From assembly GCA_034401795.1 (NCBI GenBank), contig CM067366.1:80361647-80425646 (forward strand): a DNA stretch of 64,000 bases, in the 5' to 3' direction. The notes below the pieces were generated by a model. It made no database searches, had not been told where the DNA came from, and saw only the letters and a list, made by a program, of their open reading frames with translations. The first letter of the stretch is position 1; each line of letters starts with the position of its first letter. The stretch comes from Chaetoderma sp. LZ-2023a (Eukaryota; Mollusca; Caudofoveata; Chaetodermatida; Chaetodermatidae). A program made the translations under genes and the position numbers. This document shows positions 1 through 10,800 of this stretch, piece by piece.

Positions 1-269
1 TGCTTCCAATAATGCACTAGGTCTGAAAATTTAAAGAAAACATCTGAATTAATGTGAAGACAACCAACTTAGCGATAATGTTTATTTCAAGATAAATTGT
101 TGAATATTATGAAACTAAATGAACAGGAACCTCTTGCTCCAATGAACCTTTCCAGTTTTAGCTATGCCCCGCCCATCTCTATCTAAGCTCCACCCACACC
201 TCGTCCGTGTTGGGATCGATCAATTCTGAACTATCTGACTATAAATTTCCTGAAAACTATACAGCTAAG

Positions 270-362
270 CTGTTGGATATTTTGTAACTAATTTGACTGG
301 GTGCTGTTGCTGCCTATGGCAGCGGCAGCAGCCAGCCAAATTCGTTTCAAAATATTCAACAG
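270..362. repeat. palindromic repeat, family P1
   Basis: Imperfect palindrome of about 93 bp. The left arm reads CTGTTGGATATTTTG and the right arm CAAAATATTCAACAG, around a core rich in GCTGTTGCTGCC and its complement. The same palindrome recurs at least ten times in the window. Here it lies inside a longer repeat (about 150-520) whose other copies are near 21060-21445, 38000-38395 and 42890-43275. It could be a MITE or fold-back element. Confidence 0.7.
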
Positions 363-822
363 ACTATTTATTAGATATTAAAGACATATAATTTGTACAA
401 CAATGCATAGTCCGTCTTCAAATATGCGTTCGTGAGGTACTTATCTACGTCATTCATGATGTCATCTGTCATATCACATAGTTGATTATGATGTCATATG
501 TTGGATGGATAGAGTGGAAAGGTCTATAGGCAGCAGCAACAGCTCCTAGTCATATTAGTTTCAAAATTCTTAACAGAATATTCCTTTAATTATAGATTTA
601 TTATTTAAAGTATGAGGGAGACTAGATGCAACAAATGGTATCGATCAAATCATTAAAGTTTTATTAAGATTGGATAAGCCTCTACAAAAATACACATTCA
701 AAGACTTCCAAGTCCTCTGGACTTTTGACCTCAGAATCAAGATGATCCTTCAGGAAAGCAAGAGTTACCTCTTACTACAAGCTTGTTGAAGAACCCTCCA
801 GTAGAACTTAAGTTATCATGCC

Positions 823-901
823 AGACAGACAGACAGACAGACAGAGACATACAGACAGACAGACAGAGACATACAGACAGGCAGGCAGGCAGACAGAGAC
901 A
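823..901. repeat. (GACA)n-type microsatellite
   Basis: Tandem ACAG/CAGG tetranucleotide units, interrupted by AGACAT. Simple-sequence DNA with no coding potential. The rest of 1-1123 holds a P1 palindrome, half of another near 525-581, and otherwise AT-rich DNA in which I see no gene. Confidence 0.85.
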
Positions 902-1123
902 GGTTGATTACTGTTGTGACACTACATAGAGAGGGTAACAGAGGATTGAAGAACAATCTCAGGCTGGCAATGATTAGTAGAGCTGAATGTGGCTGTCAGT
1001 TTAGTGATGCAAGGTATACCTCTTGTGACATCACAGACTACGCTTACATTCAAAATCTTTTCACTAATTAATAAATATCATGTACATCATACATATCCAT
1101 GATGAAAATCTCTTATAACTTAC

Positions 1124-1248
1124 TTGTCTATGAATGTATGTAACGTATTCTTGCTAGATTTAGGGAAGTAGCTTTGTCTAATTACATGTTCTATGATAAG
1201 TAGTGGCCCTGTGATGTCATTAGGTGGTCGATACTTCTTGTCTTCACC
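1124..1248 (-). CDS. host gene 2, exon (unidentified protein)
   Basis: On the minus strand a TTTCAG acceptor precedes 1248 and a strong donor, GTAAGT, follows 1124. The 125 bp exon has one long open frame: 41 codons plus 2 bases, starting in phase 0, with the peptide beginning GEDKKYRPPND and containing GPLLIIEHVIRQSYFP. It joins in phase to the exon at 1838-1923. The balanced, amphipathic composition suggests a helical protein of HEAT/ARM style, but I do not recognise the family. I could not find the next exon downstream. The join is inferred from splice sites and phase, not from transcripts. Confidence 0.65.
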
Positions 1249-1360
1249 CTGAAACATGTCGAGAAAAAGCAACAGTTATAGAAATATGGAGCTAAATATC
1301 TATTGTTTTTGTAGACAAAATAATTTATCATAAAGAGTAATTGTAACATTAGGCACATCT

Positions 1361-1780
1361 TTGGCTCATGTACAATCATACTGTAAGGTTTCAAATAATT
1401 TTCTTTTGCCGCAAGAGGTTCAGCGACAAGATTTTCTGGGACAGGCAGATGTACATACCGATGGACGGACGGGATGGACCGATGAAAAAAGTTTTAACAT
1501 TAGGCACATCTTTGGGTGGTGTACAACCATCCTATCAAGTTTCAAGCAATTCTCTCTCAAAGTGCAGGAGTTGCAGCGACAAAATATTTGGGGATGGATG
1601 GATGGACGTATCTATGGACGGACAGGGATGGGATGGACCAATGAGAAAGGTTTTAACATTAGGTACATCTTTGGGTGGTGTACAATCATCATGTCAAGTC
1701 TCAAACAATTCTCTATTAAATTGTAGGCGTTGAAGCGATAAAATTTTCAGGACATATCACACGGACGGGATGAAACCATA
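1361..1780. repeat. short tandem repeat, ~150 bp units
   Basis: Two to three diverged units of about 150 bp, each with the phrases ACATCTTTGGGTGGTGTACA, CAGCGACAAAAT and GATGGACGGACGGGATGG. The short open frames across it come from this periodicity. GGACGGAC-type repeats are common in invertebrate genomes. It lies in the intron between two exons of host gene 2. Confidence 0.65.
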
Positions 1781-1837
1781 ATACCACTGGTACGCATTGC
1801 GACGGTATAATTAATTAATTAATTAGTTAATTCAAAC

Positions 1838-1923
1838 CTTAATTAGGCCCAAATGTACAAGAATTGAGTTTGTTATTAATTCACACTGATCAGCATTGGA
1901 AAACAGTCGTGACAGTAATGCAT
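1838..1923 (-). CDS. host gene 2, exon (unidentified protein)
   Basis: On the minus strand a TCATTACAG acceptor precedes 1923 and a GTTTGA donor follows 1838. The 86 bp exon reads as 2 bases plus 28 codons; the peptide includes ALLSRLFSNADQCELITNSI. The preceding exon (18540-18600) ends one base into a codon, so the phases fit exactly, and it joins in phase 0 to 1124-1248. The intron before it is 16.6 kb and contains the tandem array and the whole Gypsy provirus. Protein family not recognised. Confidence 0.68.
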
Positions 1924-1982
1924 CTGTAATGAGAAAGAAAAATACATAATAAAATAGTAGTCCTGGTGTCATCCAACTACTT

Positions 1983-3722
1983 TAACACCCGTGCTGGCCA
2001 CATGTCTACTGACCCTGGTGCTTTAACACCCGTGCTGGTCACATAACCACTGACCCAGATGCTTTAATACCCGTGCTGGTCACACGTCCACTGACCCAGG
2101 TGCTTTAATACCCGTGCTGGTCACATGTCCACTGACCCAGGTGTTTTACGAACCATGCTGGTCACATGTCTATTGATCCAGGTGCTTTAAGAGCCATGCT
2201 GGTGACATGTCCACTGACCCAGGTACTTTAACACCCATGCTGGTCACATGTCTACTGACCCAGGTACTTTAACACCCATGCTGGTCACAAGTCTATTGAT
2301 CTAGGTGCTTTAAGAGCCATGCTGGTCACATGTCCACTGATCCAGGTGCTTTAACACCCGTGCTGGTCACATGTCCACTGATCCAGGTGCTTTAACACCC
2401 GTGCTGGTCACATGTCCACTGACACAGGTGCTTTAACACCCATGCTGGTCACATGTCCACTGATCCAGGTGCTTTAACACCCATGCTGGTCACAAGTCTA
2501 TTGATCTAGGTGCTTTAAGAGCCATGCTGGTCACATGTCCACTGACCCAGGTACTTTAACACCCATGCTGGTCACAAGTCTATTGATCTAGGTGCTTTAA
2601 GAGCCATGCTGGTCACATGTCCACTGATCCAGGTGCTTTAACACCCGTGCTGGTCACATGTCCACTGATCCAGGTGCTTTAACACCCGTGCTGGTCACAT
2701 GTCCACTGACACAGGTGCTTTAACACCCATGCTGGTCACATGTCCACTGACCCAGGTACTTTAACGCCCGTGCTGGTCACATGTCCATTGACCCAGGTGC
2801 TTTAAGAGCCATCCTGGTCATATGTCCACTGACCCAGGTACTTTAACACCCATGCTAGTCACATGTCCACTGACACAGGTGCTTTAACACCCATGCTGGT
2901 CACATGTCCACTGATCCAGGTGCTTTAACACCCGTGCTGGTCACATGTCCACTGATCCAGGTGCTTTAACACCCATGCTGGTCACATGTCCACTGACACA
3001 GGTGCTTTAACACCCATGCTGGTCACATGTCCACTGACACAGGTGCTTTAACACCCATGCTGGTCACATGTCCACTGACCCAGGTACTTTAACACCCGTG
3101 CTGGTCACATGTCCACTGACCCAGGTGCTTTAAGAGCCATCCTGGTCATATGTCCACTGACCCAGGTACTTTAACACCCATGCTAGTCACATGTCCACTG
3201 ACACAGGTGCTTTAACACCCATGCTGGTCACATGTCCACTGACCCAGGTACTTAACACCCATGCTGGTCACATGTCCACTGACCCAGGTACTTAACACTC
3301 ATGCTGGTCACATGTCACTGACCCAGGTACTTTAACACCCATGCTAGTCACATGTCCACTGACACAGGTGCTTTAACACCCGTGCTGGTCACATGTCCAC
3401 TGACCCAGGTGCTTTAACACCCGTGCTGGTCACATGTCCACTGACCCAGGTGCTTTAACACCCATGCTGGTCACATGTCCACTGATACAGGTGCTTTAAC
3501 ACCCATGCTGGTCACATGTCCACTGACACAGGTGCTTTAACACCCGTGCTGCTCACATGTCCACTGACACAGGTGCTTTAACACCCGTGCTGGTCACATG
3601 TCCACTGACAAAGGTGCTTTAACACCCGTGCTGGTCACATGTCCACTGATCCAGGTGCTTTAACACCCGTGCTGGTCACATGTCCACTGACAAAGGTGCT
3701 TTAACACCCGTGCTGGTCACAT
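1983..3722. repeat. 41 bp tandem repeat array, left part
   Basis: About 42 tandem units of 41 bp with the core GGTGCTTTAACACCCGTGCT followed by GGTCACATGTCCACTGACCCA. Units differ at a few positions (CCCATGCT/CCCGTGCT, GATCC/GACCC/GACAC), and some patterns recur in blocks, so higher-order duplication is likely. The array is cut at 3722 by the Gypsy provirus and resumes at 14770. It is a satellite in an intron of host gene 2. Confidence 0.95.
3719..3722. other. target-site duplication, left copy
   Basis: ACAT directly precedes the LTR starting TGAAGATT and is repeated after the other LTR at 14770-14773. Taking out the provirus and one ACAT restores a perfect 41 bp unit (GGTCACATGTCC). This fixes both element ends and shows a 4 bp duplication. 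Confidence 0.9.
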
Positions 3723-5097
3723 TGAAGATTTCTGATCTTCGGGTCCTCGTGAATTAACCCTCTTCCCACTTCGGCAAGACTTGTATGTGAGGTTGCTGCG
3801 ACAACCTGTCTTACCGAGGATGAAAGAGAATGATACGAGCTCGCCTCGTCTAAAAGATGTATCAGACGATATTTATATTCGTATCCGGGCCTGATCTGAC
3901 TGATGTTTCAGAACGTATAGATTCGCTACGGTGGTCTTCCGTAGTATCCAGATTTAACAACACCAAACTCGTGCCTTGGTTATCAAGGTGATAGATTTAT
4001 TCTTAAACTAACTGTACATATAACTATAGTGGCTTTTTGCTGCCACAAGTAAAAGATACTGACTTTATACAAGTTTGACTATATTTGATTACTTTACTTA
4101 AATTTAATGTTTCCTAACCCTAACACTATTTCAATGCACACCAACGACGGGACTCTCAATCTAACTTATTCAGCTCTTGATTTCGACCGGACTCCTGATT
4201 AAAAGTTAAAGTCCACTCTTTATACTTTTCTGGAGCTCCCTACCATGTTCGTTCTGGTTCTTCTTTCCAGAGTTTGATTCGATTCTCATTGATTGTGACG
4301 TCATCCTGACTAATCAAATCACGATTTTCTCTCTTATGAATCGAACACCGAACAAGTTAAGTGATGGAATCCTATCCGATACCTCCCCAAATTTGATACT
4401 GATGGATGAGTATTTTCGACATTTTTCGTCTGGTTTTCTAATCTTCTTGGCGCCAGACGCTACCATGTCCATGTCCGGCCCCTTGCTTATTAGGCCTGCG
4501 CCTGTATTTTGCAAGGGTGTCACGAAGTAGGTATCAAGTGGCATATCCACTTCACCACACCCGGCGCCGTATCTGGTGTCGTGGGTGTCGCCTCTATACA
4601 ATTATAGAAATTCGGCCCCATTACCCCGGTCTTATGGTAAGTCGGTCGTCGCCACGTTACTATGTCATTCTATGATTCATTCAATCTGTGCTACATACAT
4701 ATATTCTGTTCGTAGCCCCTACCGACGCTCTTGCTTGAATATTTAGAAAACTATTGGTCGTAACTTCTGCTGAATATGATAAAAGGTTATGCCGTGCCTG
4801 CAGCAACAACTTTCATCTTTCAACCACCGATAGATTCCATCAGTTCGCTGCCCTAAATCTTAGTCTATTCTATTCCAATTTTACTTACTGTATTAATTAC
4901 ATTTTCATGTTAGTTTCGCACATCGACTTGAGCACACACTAGATCGCGCTATTACATCTATTACATTTTTCGTTCATCGTGTTATCCGTTCCTTATCTCG
5001 CCTGGTATTCAAATATGGTAATTCACTGGGGTCTTAGACTGCAAATGTAAGATGTCCCCGGGGTCATGACTCCCCAGAAGACAATCCCATATCTACA
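3723..5097 (-). repeat. 3' LTR of the Gypsy provirus
   Basis: LTR of 1375 bp, equal in length to 13395-14769. On the minus strand it starts TGTAGATATGGG and ends TCTTCA, with the usual TG...CA ends. A polyadenylation signal, AATAAA on the minus strand, lies at 3996-4001. A 95-codon open frame at 4314-4601 recurs in the other LTR; I do not count it as a gene. Confidence 0.95.
3996..4001 (-). promoter_or_regulatory. polyadenylation signal in the LTR
   Basis: AATAAA on the minus strand inside the 3' LTR, in the right orientation to end proviral transcripts. The same site is at 13668-13673 in the 5' LTR. Assigned by motif only. Confidence 0.45.
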
Positions 5098-5109
5098 TAC
5101 ACCCCTTAA
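5098..5109 (-). other. polypurine tract candidate
   Basis: On the minus strand AAGGGGTGTA lies directly upstream of the 3' LTR, where plus-strand DNA synthesis is primed. The tract is short. The 650 bp between here and the env stop has no long open frame and is probably 3' untranslated. Confidence 0.5.
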
Positions 5110-5761
5110 CCAAAGTTAATTGACTATCTCTCTTAAGGCCTTAAAGAGAGTGTCAACTAACTCGTTGTGGACTATCAACAACCCAAACCTATACCAGCAG
5201 CCTGGACGGATACCACCTGATATTCATCCAATTAGTCAAGATAATAATACAGGTCGATATATTATACACCAATACTTGTCCGAGTAGCGGAATGCTCGGA
5301 AATACGGTTAGTAGTATTTGTTAGTGTATGGTTGATAATTATACAAACATACATGTCCGGGTAGCTAACCGCCCCCGGAAACACATTAATGGCATCATTA
5401 AACCGTGGACGTAACCCGTCTCACGCGTAACTTAACAATAAAAGCGGGTAATCGGTACAGTTCAAAACAAGTGAATATACATATTACATAATGTATTAAT
5501 ATAAACCGCCGTTACAGCCATCAGTGACAACATGGTCAGCAGCGACACACTTTTCGCGTGTCGTAACGATTCGTCGTCACACGACACAACATTATAGTTC
5601 AAAACCTTAATCCTACAGTGCAAATACCATTACAGATCATGTGAATTTTTCCTATTAATAAAACAGTACACAGTACGGTGTCAAGATAAAGTTCTTGCCA
5701 CAATCACCAATATTCACCAATTATTGTTCCAGTAGAAACATATAAAGTTAGTGCCAAAATG

Positions 5762-7705
5762 TCATGGTGATACCTCCAAGCGGTTTATGCTCACGTTAGG
5801 ATCCACCACGTCAGCGTACATCTCCATCTCCATCCAGTCGGCAGCCGTCGGGTCGATCTCAGTCCCGGCGTTAGCGTTAGGCGACGACCCGGTTGCCATC
5901 AGCAGCGGCTCCCGTAGAGCTGCAGGTCTCGGGGGCTGCTGGGCCTGAATAGTCGGTGTACACATTCGAATTGCAGTATGCGGTTCACTACTATGGGCCG
6001 CACGTGGCTTGCGTTTATGGGCCGCACGTGGCTTGCATTTAAGCACATTCCACATGCGTGATAACACGCCACATTTATATAATATAAGCACAATTACTAG
6101 CACAACTACGAAGGAACCAGTTGAATATGATATGAAAGAATGTACCCCAATGCCATCGACCATCACTGGGTCGATCATGGATAACGGTGCTAGCGGTACG
6201 TACTTAGATTTTTGTAAATGGTTCCACGGTTGTAGTTTTAAATGGTCAACTATCATGGATTGATTTAGAACGCCGGACACATCCAAATGGGGCATCTCAA
6301 TGGCCAGGCTAACCCGAGTGTACGTCCTACTATAAGACGCAACAGGCTCGAATTGCCAGCCCTTCCCGCTATAACCACATTCAGCAGACATTAATGCATA
6401 TACCCCATTACCCACCACACAACGGTCGGTCAATCGTCCGTCACAGTGTATATCCATCGTTTCCCCGAACGTTTGTAACACAACGCCTATCCGCTTACCG
6501 GCAAACAATTTGCTAGAAGTTTCATTCGATTTGGAGAGCTGAATATTACAAGCACTGTCGGTCGTATTAGTTAACAGGCTTACAATGCATGGAACGTGGG
6601 TCTTGTCGACCCGTAGTGGACCATGACACACCCGGGGCTCCTCCCCACGACACTCGGATGGCGTGAAGTACCACCCAGTTTTGGTGTCAAGACCGATGCT
6701 GGTCCGCGCTACCCGTACTTGCATGTAGTATCCCCGAGCACTTAGCGGTTCCGGCCACGCATGCAACCCGTATTCGATATATTCGCCCCCGTCAATTAGC
6801 GGTAACGTCGCTACGTAATGGAGTCGTGAGTCGTCTTTCCATAACGGATACACGACTACGTTGCGGTAGTACCACTGATATGGACGTATCAGTCGATTTC
6901 CTATATTAACTTGTTTGGCTACTGAATTTAGGTCAGCAGAACTGAATAATTCTTCCGTCAGCCTACCTAATTCTAGGGACGCCGTCTGTCTATGAAACTG
7001 CGCTGCTGCCCTCTGGTAACTATATACTACACTTTCGGTGGAATCAATAACGTGTCCCAGTCGCACTAATGCGTATAAGTCGGCATGTCGGGCGGCGTAC
7101 ACCTTAAACATATCGCTCACATTTTTAGTTAATTCTACCAGACCAGTGGTAATTTCATTGATACGGTCAACGTTGGTATTGATCCCTACGAATGCCAGTT
7201 TCACATGGGACGTCAGTTCGTTGGAAAAATGTACCAGACGATTCATGTCCCTCATAGCAATTTTTACTATCTTTTTAATCGCATCTATATCACCCGAGGT
7301 AGCGGTACCAAATAGGGACGAGGCTATGTCCCCGACAAAGTTGAATAAGCCACGTTTGTGTCGTATACTGTCCCTACTCACCATATTTTGTTGTGTCTTA
7401 GCAGCGATCTTCCTAATATTGCTAACACGATGTTGCAAACCGAAAATGTCTCGAAAGCTTAATGATGTCTTTCGGCCGACGTCCGCAATAAGAACACGGA
7501 ATTGTGCTAATCGTCCCAGAAATCCGGCGGGCAAATATGGGTGGTCGATAGACACCACTACGGTCCATTCAGCCCGGATAATGGATATATCTTCTGGTCC
7601 AGTTATCATTACTCCGTTTGGTAATCTATGTACACTAGACGTTTTACACAATCCGTTTATTAAACATACCACGGTTACCACCACACTTAATCGTAAAATA
7701 TACAT
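5762..7705 (-). CDS. env: envelope-like glycoprotein, errantivirus/baculovirus F type
   Basis: The open frame extends to 7750 (GTG), but the first ATG, at 7703-7705, begins a hydrophobic signal-like segment, so I choose it (647 residues). About 118 residues in, a basic RHKR site is followed by GLFNFVG and then LFGT. This matches the furin site and fusion peptide conserved in baculovirus F proteins and insect errantivirus envelopes. Near the C-terminus a hydrophobic segment (SFVVVLVIVLILY) would anchor the protein, followed by a basic cytoplasmic tail. The frame has no breaks. It lies about 100 bp downstream of pol and was presumably expressed from a spliced RNA. Assignment rests on the cleavage/fusion motif, topology and position. 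Whether it works is unknown. Confidence 0.85.
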   Translation of the reverse strand: MYILRLSVVVTVVCLINGLCKTSSVHRLPNGVMITGPEDISIIRAEWTVVVSIDHPYLPAGFLGRLAQFRVLIADVGRKTSLSFRDIFGLQHRVSNIRKIAAKTQQNMVSRDSIRHKRGLFNFVGDIASSLFGTATSGDIDAIKKIVKIAMRDMNRLVHFSNELTSHVKLAFVGINTNVDRINEITTGLVELTKNVSDMFKVYAARHADLYALVRLGHVIDSTESVVYSYQRAAAQFHRQTASLELGRLTEELFSSADLNSVAKQVNIGNRLIRPYQWYYRNVVVYPLWKDDSRLHYVATLPLIDGGEYIEYGLHAWPEPLSARGYYMQVRVARTSIGLDTKTGWYFTPSECRGEEPRVCHGPLRVDKTHVPCIVSLLTNTTDSACNIQLSKSNETSSKLFAGKRIGVVLQTFGETMDIHCDGRLTDRCVVGNGVYALMSAECGYSGKGWQFEPVASYSRTYTRVSLAIEMPHLDVSGVLNQSMIVDHLKLQPWNHLQKSKYVPLAPLSMIDPVMVDGIGVHSFISYSTGSFVVVLVIVLILYKCGVLSRMWNVLKCKPRAAHKRKPRAAHSSEPHTAIRMCTPTIQAQQPPRPAALREPLLMATGSSPNANAGTEIDPTAADWMEMEMYADVVDPNVSINRLEVSP

Positions 7706-7858
7706 GATTCCACGCCCTGGGATGCTTACCGGTACAAAGCTAAAACCCACAATTTAAACGAATAACTTTTTGTATTTTTCGGACGATTTTAGTTTTTAAT
7801 TGTTATGATATTTTACGCACTAGCAATTTGCGATGTTAAGTATAGCGATACAATACAC

Positions 7859-10800
7859 CTATCGGCGGTTGTGCCGCCGAATAACGGCATTTATACGACT
7901 GATGAAATCAGCGTATAGCACGTCATCGTAAAGGGCGGAGTCTATCACGCCAATTCGGAGTCGCTTGTTACCGGATTCGTTCTCCCGCCCATACCCTTGC
8001 TTTCGCTTCAAGTCTAACCTGAGTTGCTTGCTGTCACAATCGTCATCTGGTATATGTCTGCGCTTGCGCAGCATATAAGGATGCGATGGAAGCATCTCCA
8101 TTGGTTCAGAGAGCAGCTCTGGTGCCGCCTCTGGAGCGTCAATTACCATGGGCTTAGGAGTTTTGATGACGTCACTTGGTGACTCATGGTTTCGACTGCG
8201 ATTCGTACTGGGTTGCACCCTTTTCCGGTCAACCCTCTTACCCCCTGTACGCACCTCTGGCTCTATATCCGAAGCTGGTCGCTTCTTACGAGCCTGGGGT
8301 GTCGTATCAGCGTCGGTGACCATAGGTTCTGGTTCGGGCAACTTCGCCCTGGGGTGATGGCTAGCTTTCGTCCCCTTGGTAGGGTTACGAATGGGGCGTG
8401 GTCGTACGGCGTCCCAGCACATTTCCAAGTCGACTACGCGCAGCTTACATATATTAAGCACACGCATTCTCCCGGACCTTTGATGGCGGACATGGGCCAC
8501 AGGTCCGTTAATTTTGAAGATCTCATACTCGGGGTCGCTGCGAGAGGTCAATTTCATCCTCTCTTCAGCTTTGACGACCACCGAATCTCCCACTTTAAAC
8601 TCACCAGCGTTCGCACGCTTATTAACCTGTTCCCTGTGAATCTCTCGAGACCTAGCTGTCCCCTCCCGAGCACGTAGCAAGGCGTTGTTGAGATACGTTA
8701 GTCTCTCACCAAGGTCTTGCGACGCATCGATTGGAACGGCCATTGGTAATCTCACCCGTCGCCCATAAGTCAAATAAAATGGTGTATACCCGGTCGTTGA
8801 ATGACGAGTACTGCGGTACGCTGTCAAAGCCGCACCCAACTCGTCCTCCCACGCCCTCGAGGCATTGTTCACCCCTTTCTGGATCAACTCCTTAAGAGTG
8901 CGGTTGAATCTCTCGGTACGTCCATTGGTCTGCGGATGGTATGGGCTAGACCGTCTATGGTCGATACCGTGTTCCTTAAACCGCTCCTCCAGAGAATGGG
9001 AACAAAATTCTTTACCATGGTCGGTTATTATAATCTCAGGGACGCCATGACGCGCGACATACTCGTTGAAGAACTTTTCTTCCACATTTTGAGATGTCTT
9101 CGCTGCAATCGGATATGCTTCTGCCCAAGCAGAGCAGTGATCGATCACCGTCATGATATACACGTTACCCTTATTCGATTCTAATAATGGACCGATCAAA
9201 TCCATTCCAATTATCTGACCCGGATAATTGGCCATGGGCATTTCACTATACCTAGGTCGGGTAGTGACAGGTCGGTTGACCTGGCACTTCGTACATGTTT
9301 CAAGCATACGAATTACGTCTTTTCTTAAAGACGTCCATACAAAAGAATCTCTTACCATACCGATGGTCTTCTGTAGACCTTGGTGACCAGCTCGTTCATG
9401 AGCCATCCGGAGCACTTTCTCACGGAACAGGGTAGGTAAGACAATTCTGGGGTACTCAGCGTCCAACGCTGAAGGCGTAATTAAAGAATACAAAATGCCA
9501 TTCTTGACCATATACTCCTCCGGGGTGTTTTTGAACAACTCCGGGTATTCCTTGGTCTGCTCGGCACACAATTCGTCATATGGTATGTCGAATGCTTCCA
9601 GAGGGACGTGAGGTAACACTCCCTCGTCGACATCTGGTATCACAAAGTCGCCTGTATCTAACGTTGCGACTTCCACCGGTCGACGTAACCTGGACAACAT
9701 GTCCGCTCGAATATTCTTCGAGCCTTGGATGTATTCAATCTTACATCCGTACTCGGCAATCAGTACCGCCCAGCGCTGCACTTTCGTGTTTTTAACTTCG
9801 CCCACAAACAAACTCTTTAGGGGTTTGTGGTCGGTATACACGGTAAACTGGGCACCAAATAGATAAGGCCTAAGCTTCTTTAGCGCATATATTACCGCAT
9901 AAGCTTCCTTTTCTATCACAGGCCAATTCAACTGACTGTCTTTAAGAGTAGAGCTAACATACTGAATCACCCGCTCAATACCCTTGTCATCTACCTGTAC
10001 CAGTATCGCACCTATCGCATAGCTAGACGCATCAGTATACAATCTATACGGAGCATTCAAATTTGGATATGTGAGAACCGTCTCACTACACAGCAAGTTT
10101 TGCAATTTCTTAAACGCTTGCTGTTCCTCCTGACCCCACTCAAAACGTTTATATTTCTTAGTCAATTCTATCAAAGGCTTAGCAATTTCGGCATAGCCTT
10201 GCACACAAGAGCGGTAATAACCTGTAGCTCCAAGGAAACTTCTCACCTCACCCACATCGCGTGGTGGTGACATTTCTCTTATGACCTTGACCTTCTGGAC
10301 CTGAGGAGCCACTCCCTGTGCTGAAACACGATATCCTAACAAATCAACTGATGGTTGGGCGAAATCGCATTTAGATTTTTTCACTTGCAAATTATATTCT
10401 CGAATTCTACGCATAACTGTGCGCAAATGCTGTGCATGCTCAGCCGGGTTTCTCGAATATATGACTATATCGTCGACGAAAACATGCAGATATTTTCCCA
10501 CGAATTCTCGGAAAACATCGTTCATTGCCCTCTGAAATACGGCACCTGAGTTCGCAAAACCGAACGGCATCCGAACAAAGTCGAACAAGCCTTCACTACA
10601 AACGAACGCTGTTTTCTCTATGTCTTGGCTGTCCATTGGTATCTGCCAATAGCCAGACTTCAAGTCCATAGTCGAAAATATCGTTGCGCCGCACATCGAA
10701 TCAAAAATATCGGCTATGTTTGGCAGTGGATAACTATCCTTCTTGCACACAGAATTCAACTTTCTGTAGTCGACACAAAATCTAGTCCCCCCGTCCTTTT

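Noticed and set aside
721..830. Further gene 2 exon near 780
   Set aside because: A short open stretch (TGGFFNKLVVRG) exists, but there is no good acceptor and the phase is unproven.
1191..1394. 67-codon minus-strand frame as a complete gene
   Set aside because: It crosses the exon acceptor at 1249 in a frame different from that of the conserved-phase exon; the splice-based frame is better supported.
1983..3722. CRISPR-like regular repeats
   Set aside because: Units are directly adjacent with no unique spacers, and the window is eukaryotic. It is a tandem satellite.
4314..4601. 95-codon frame inside each LTR
   Set aside because: No domain, and it occurs in both LTRs simply because they are copies. 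It could be a real LTR product, but nothing supports it.
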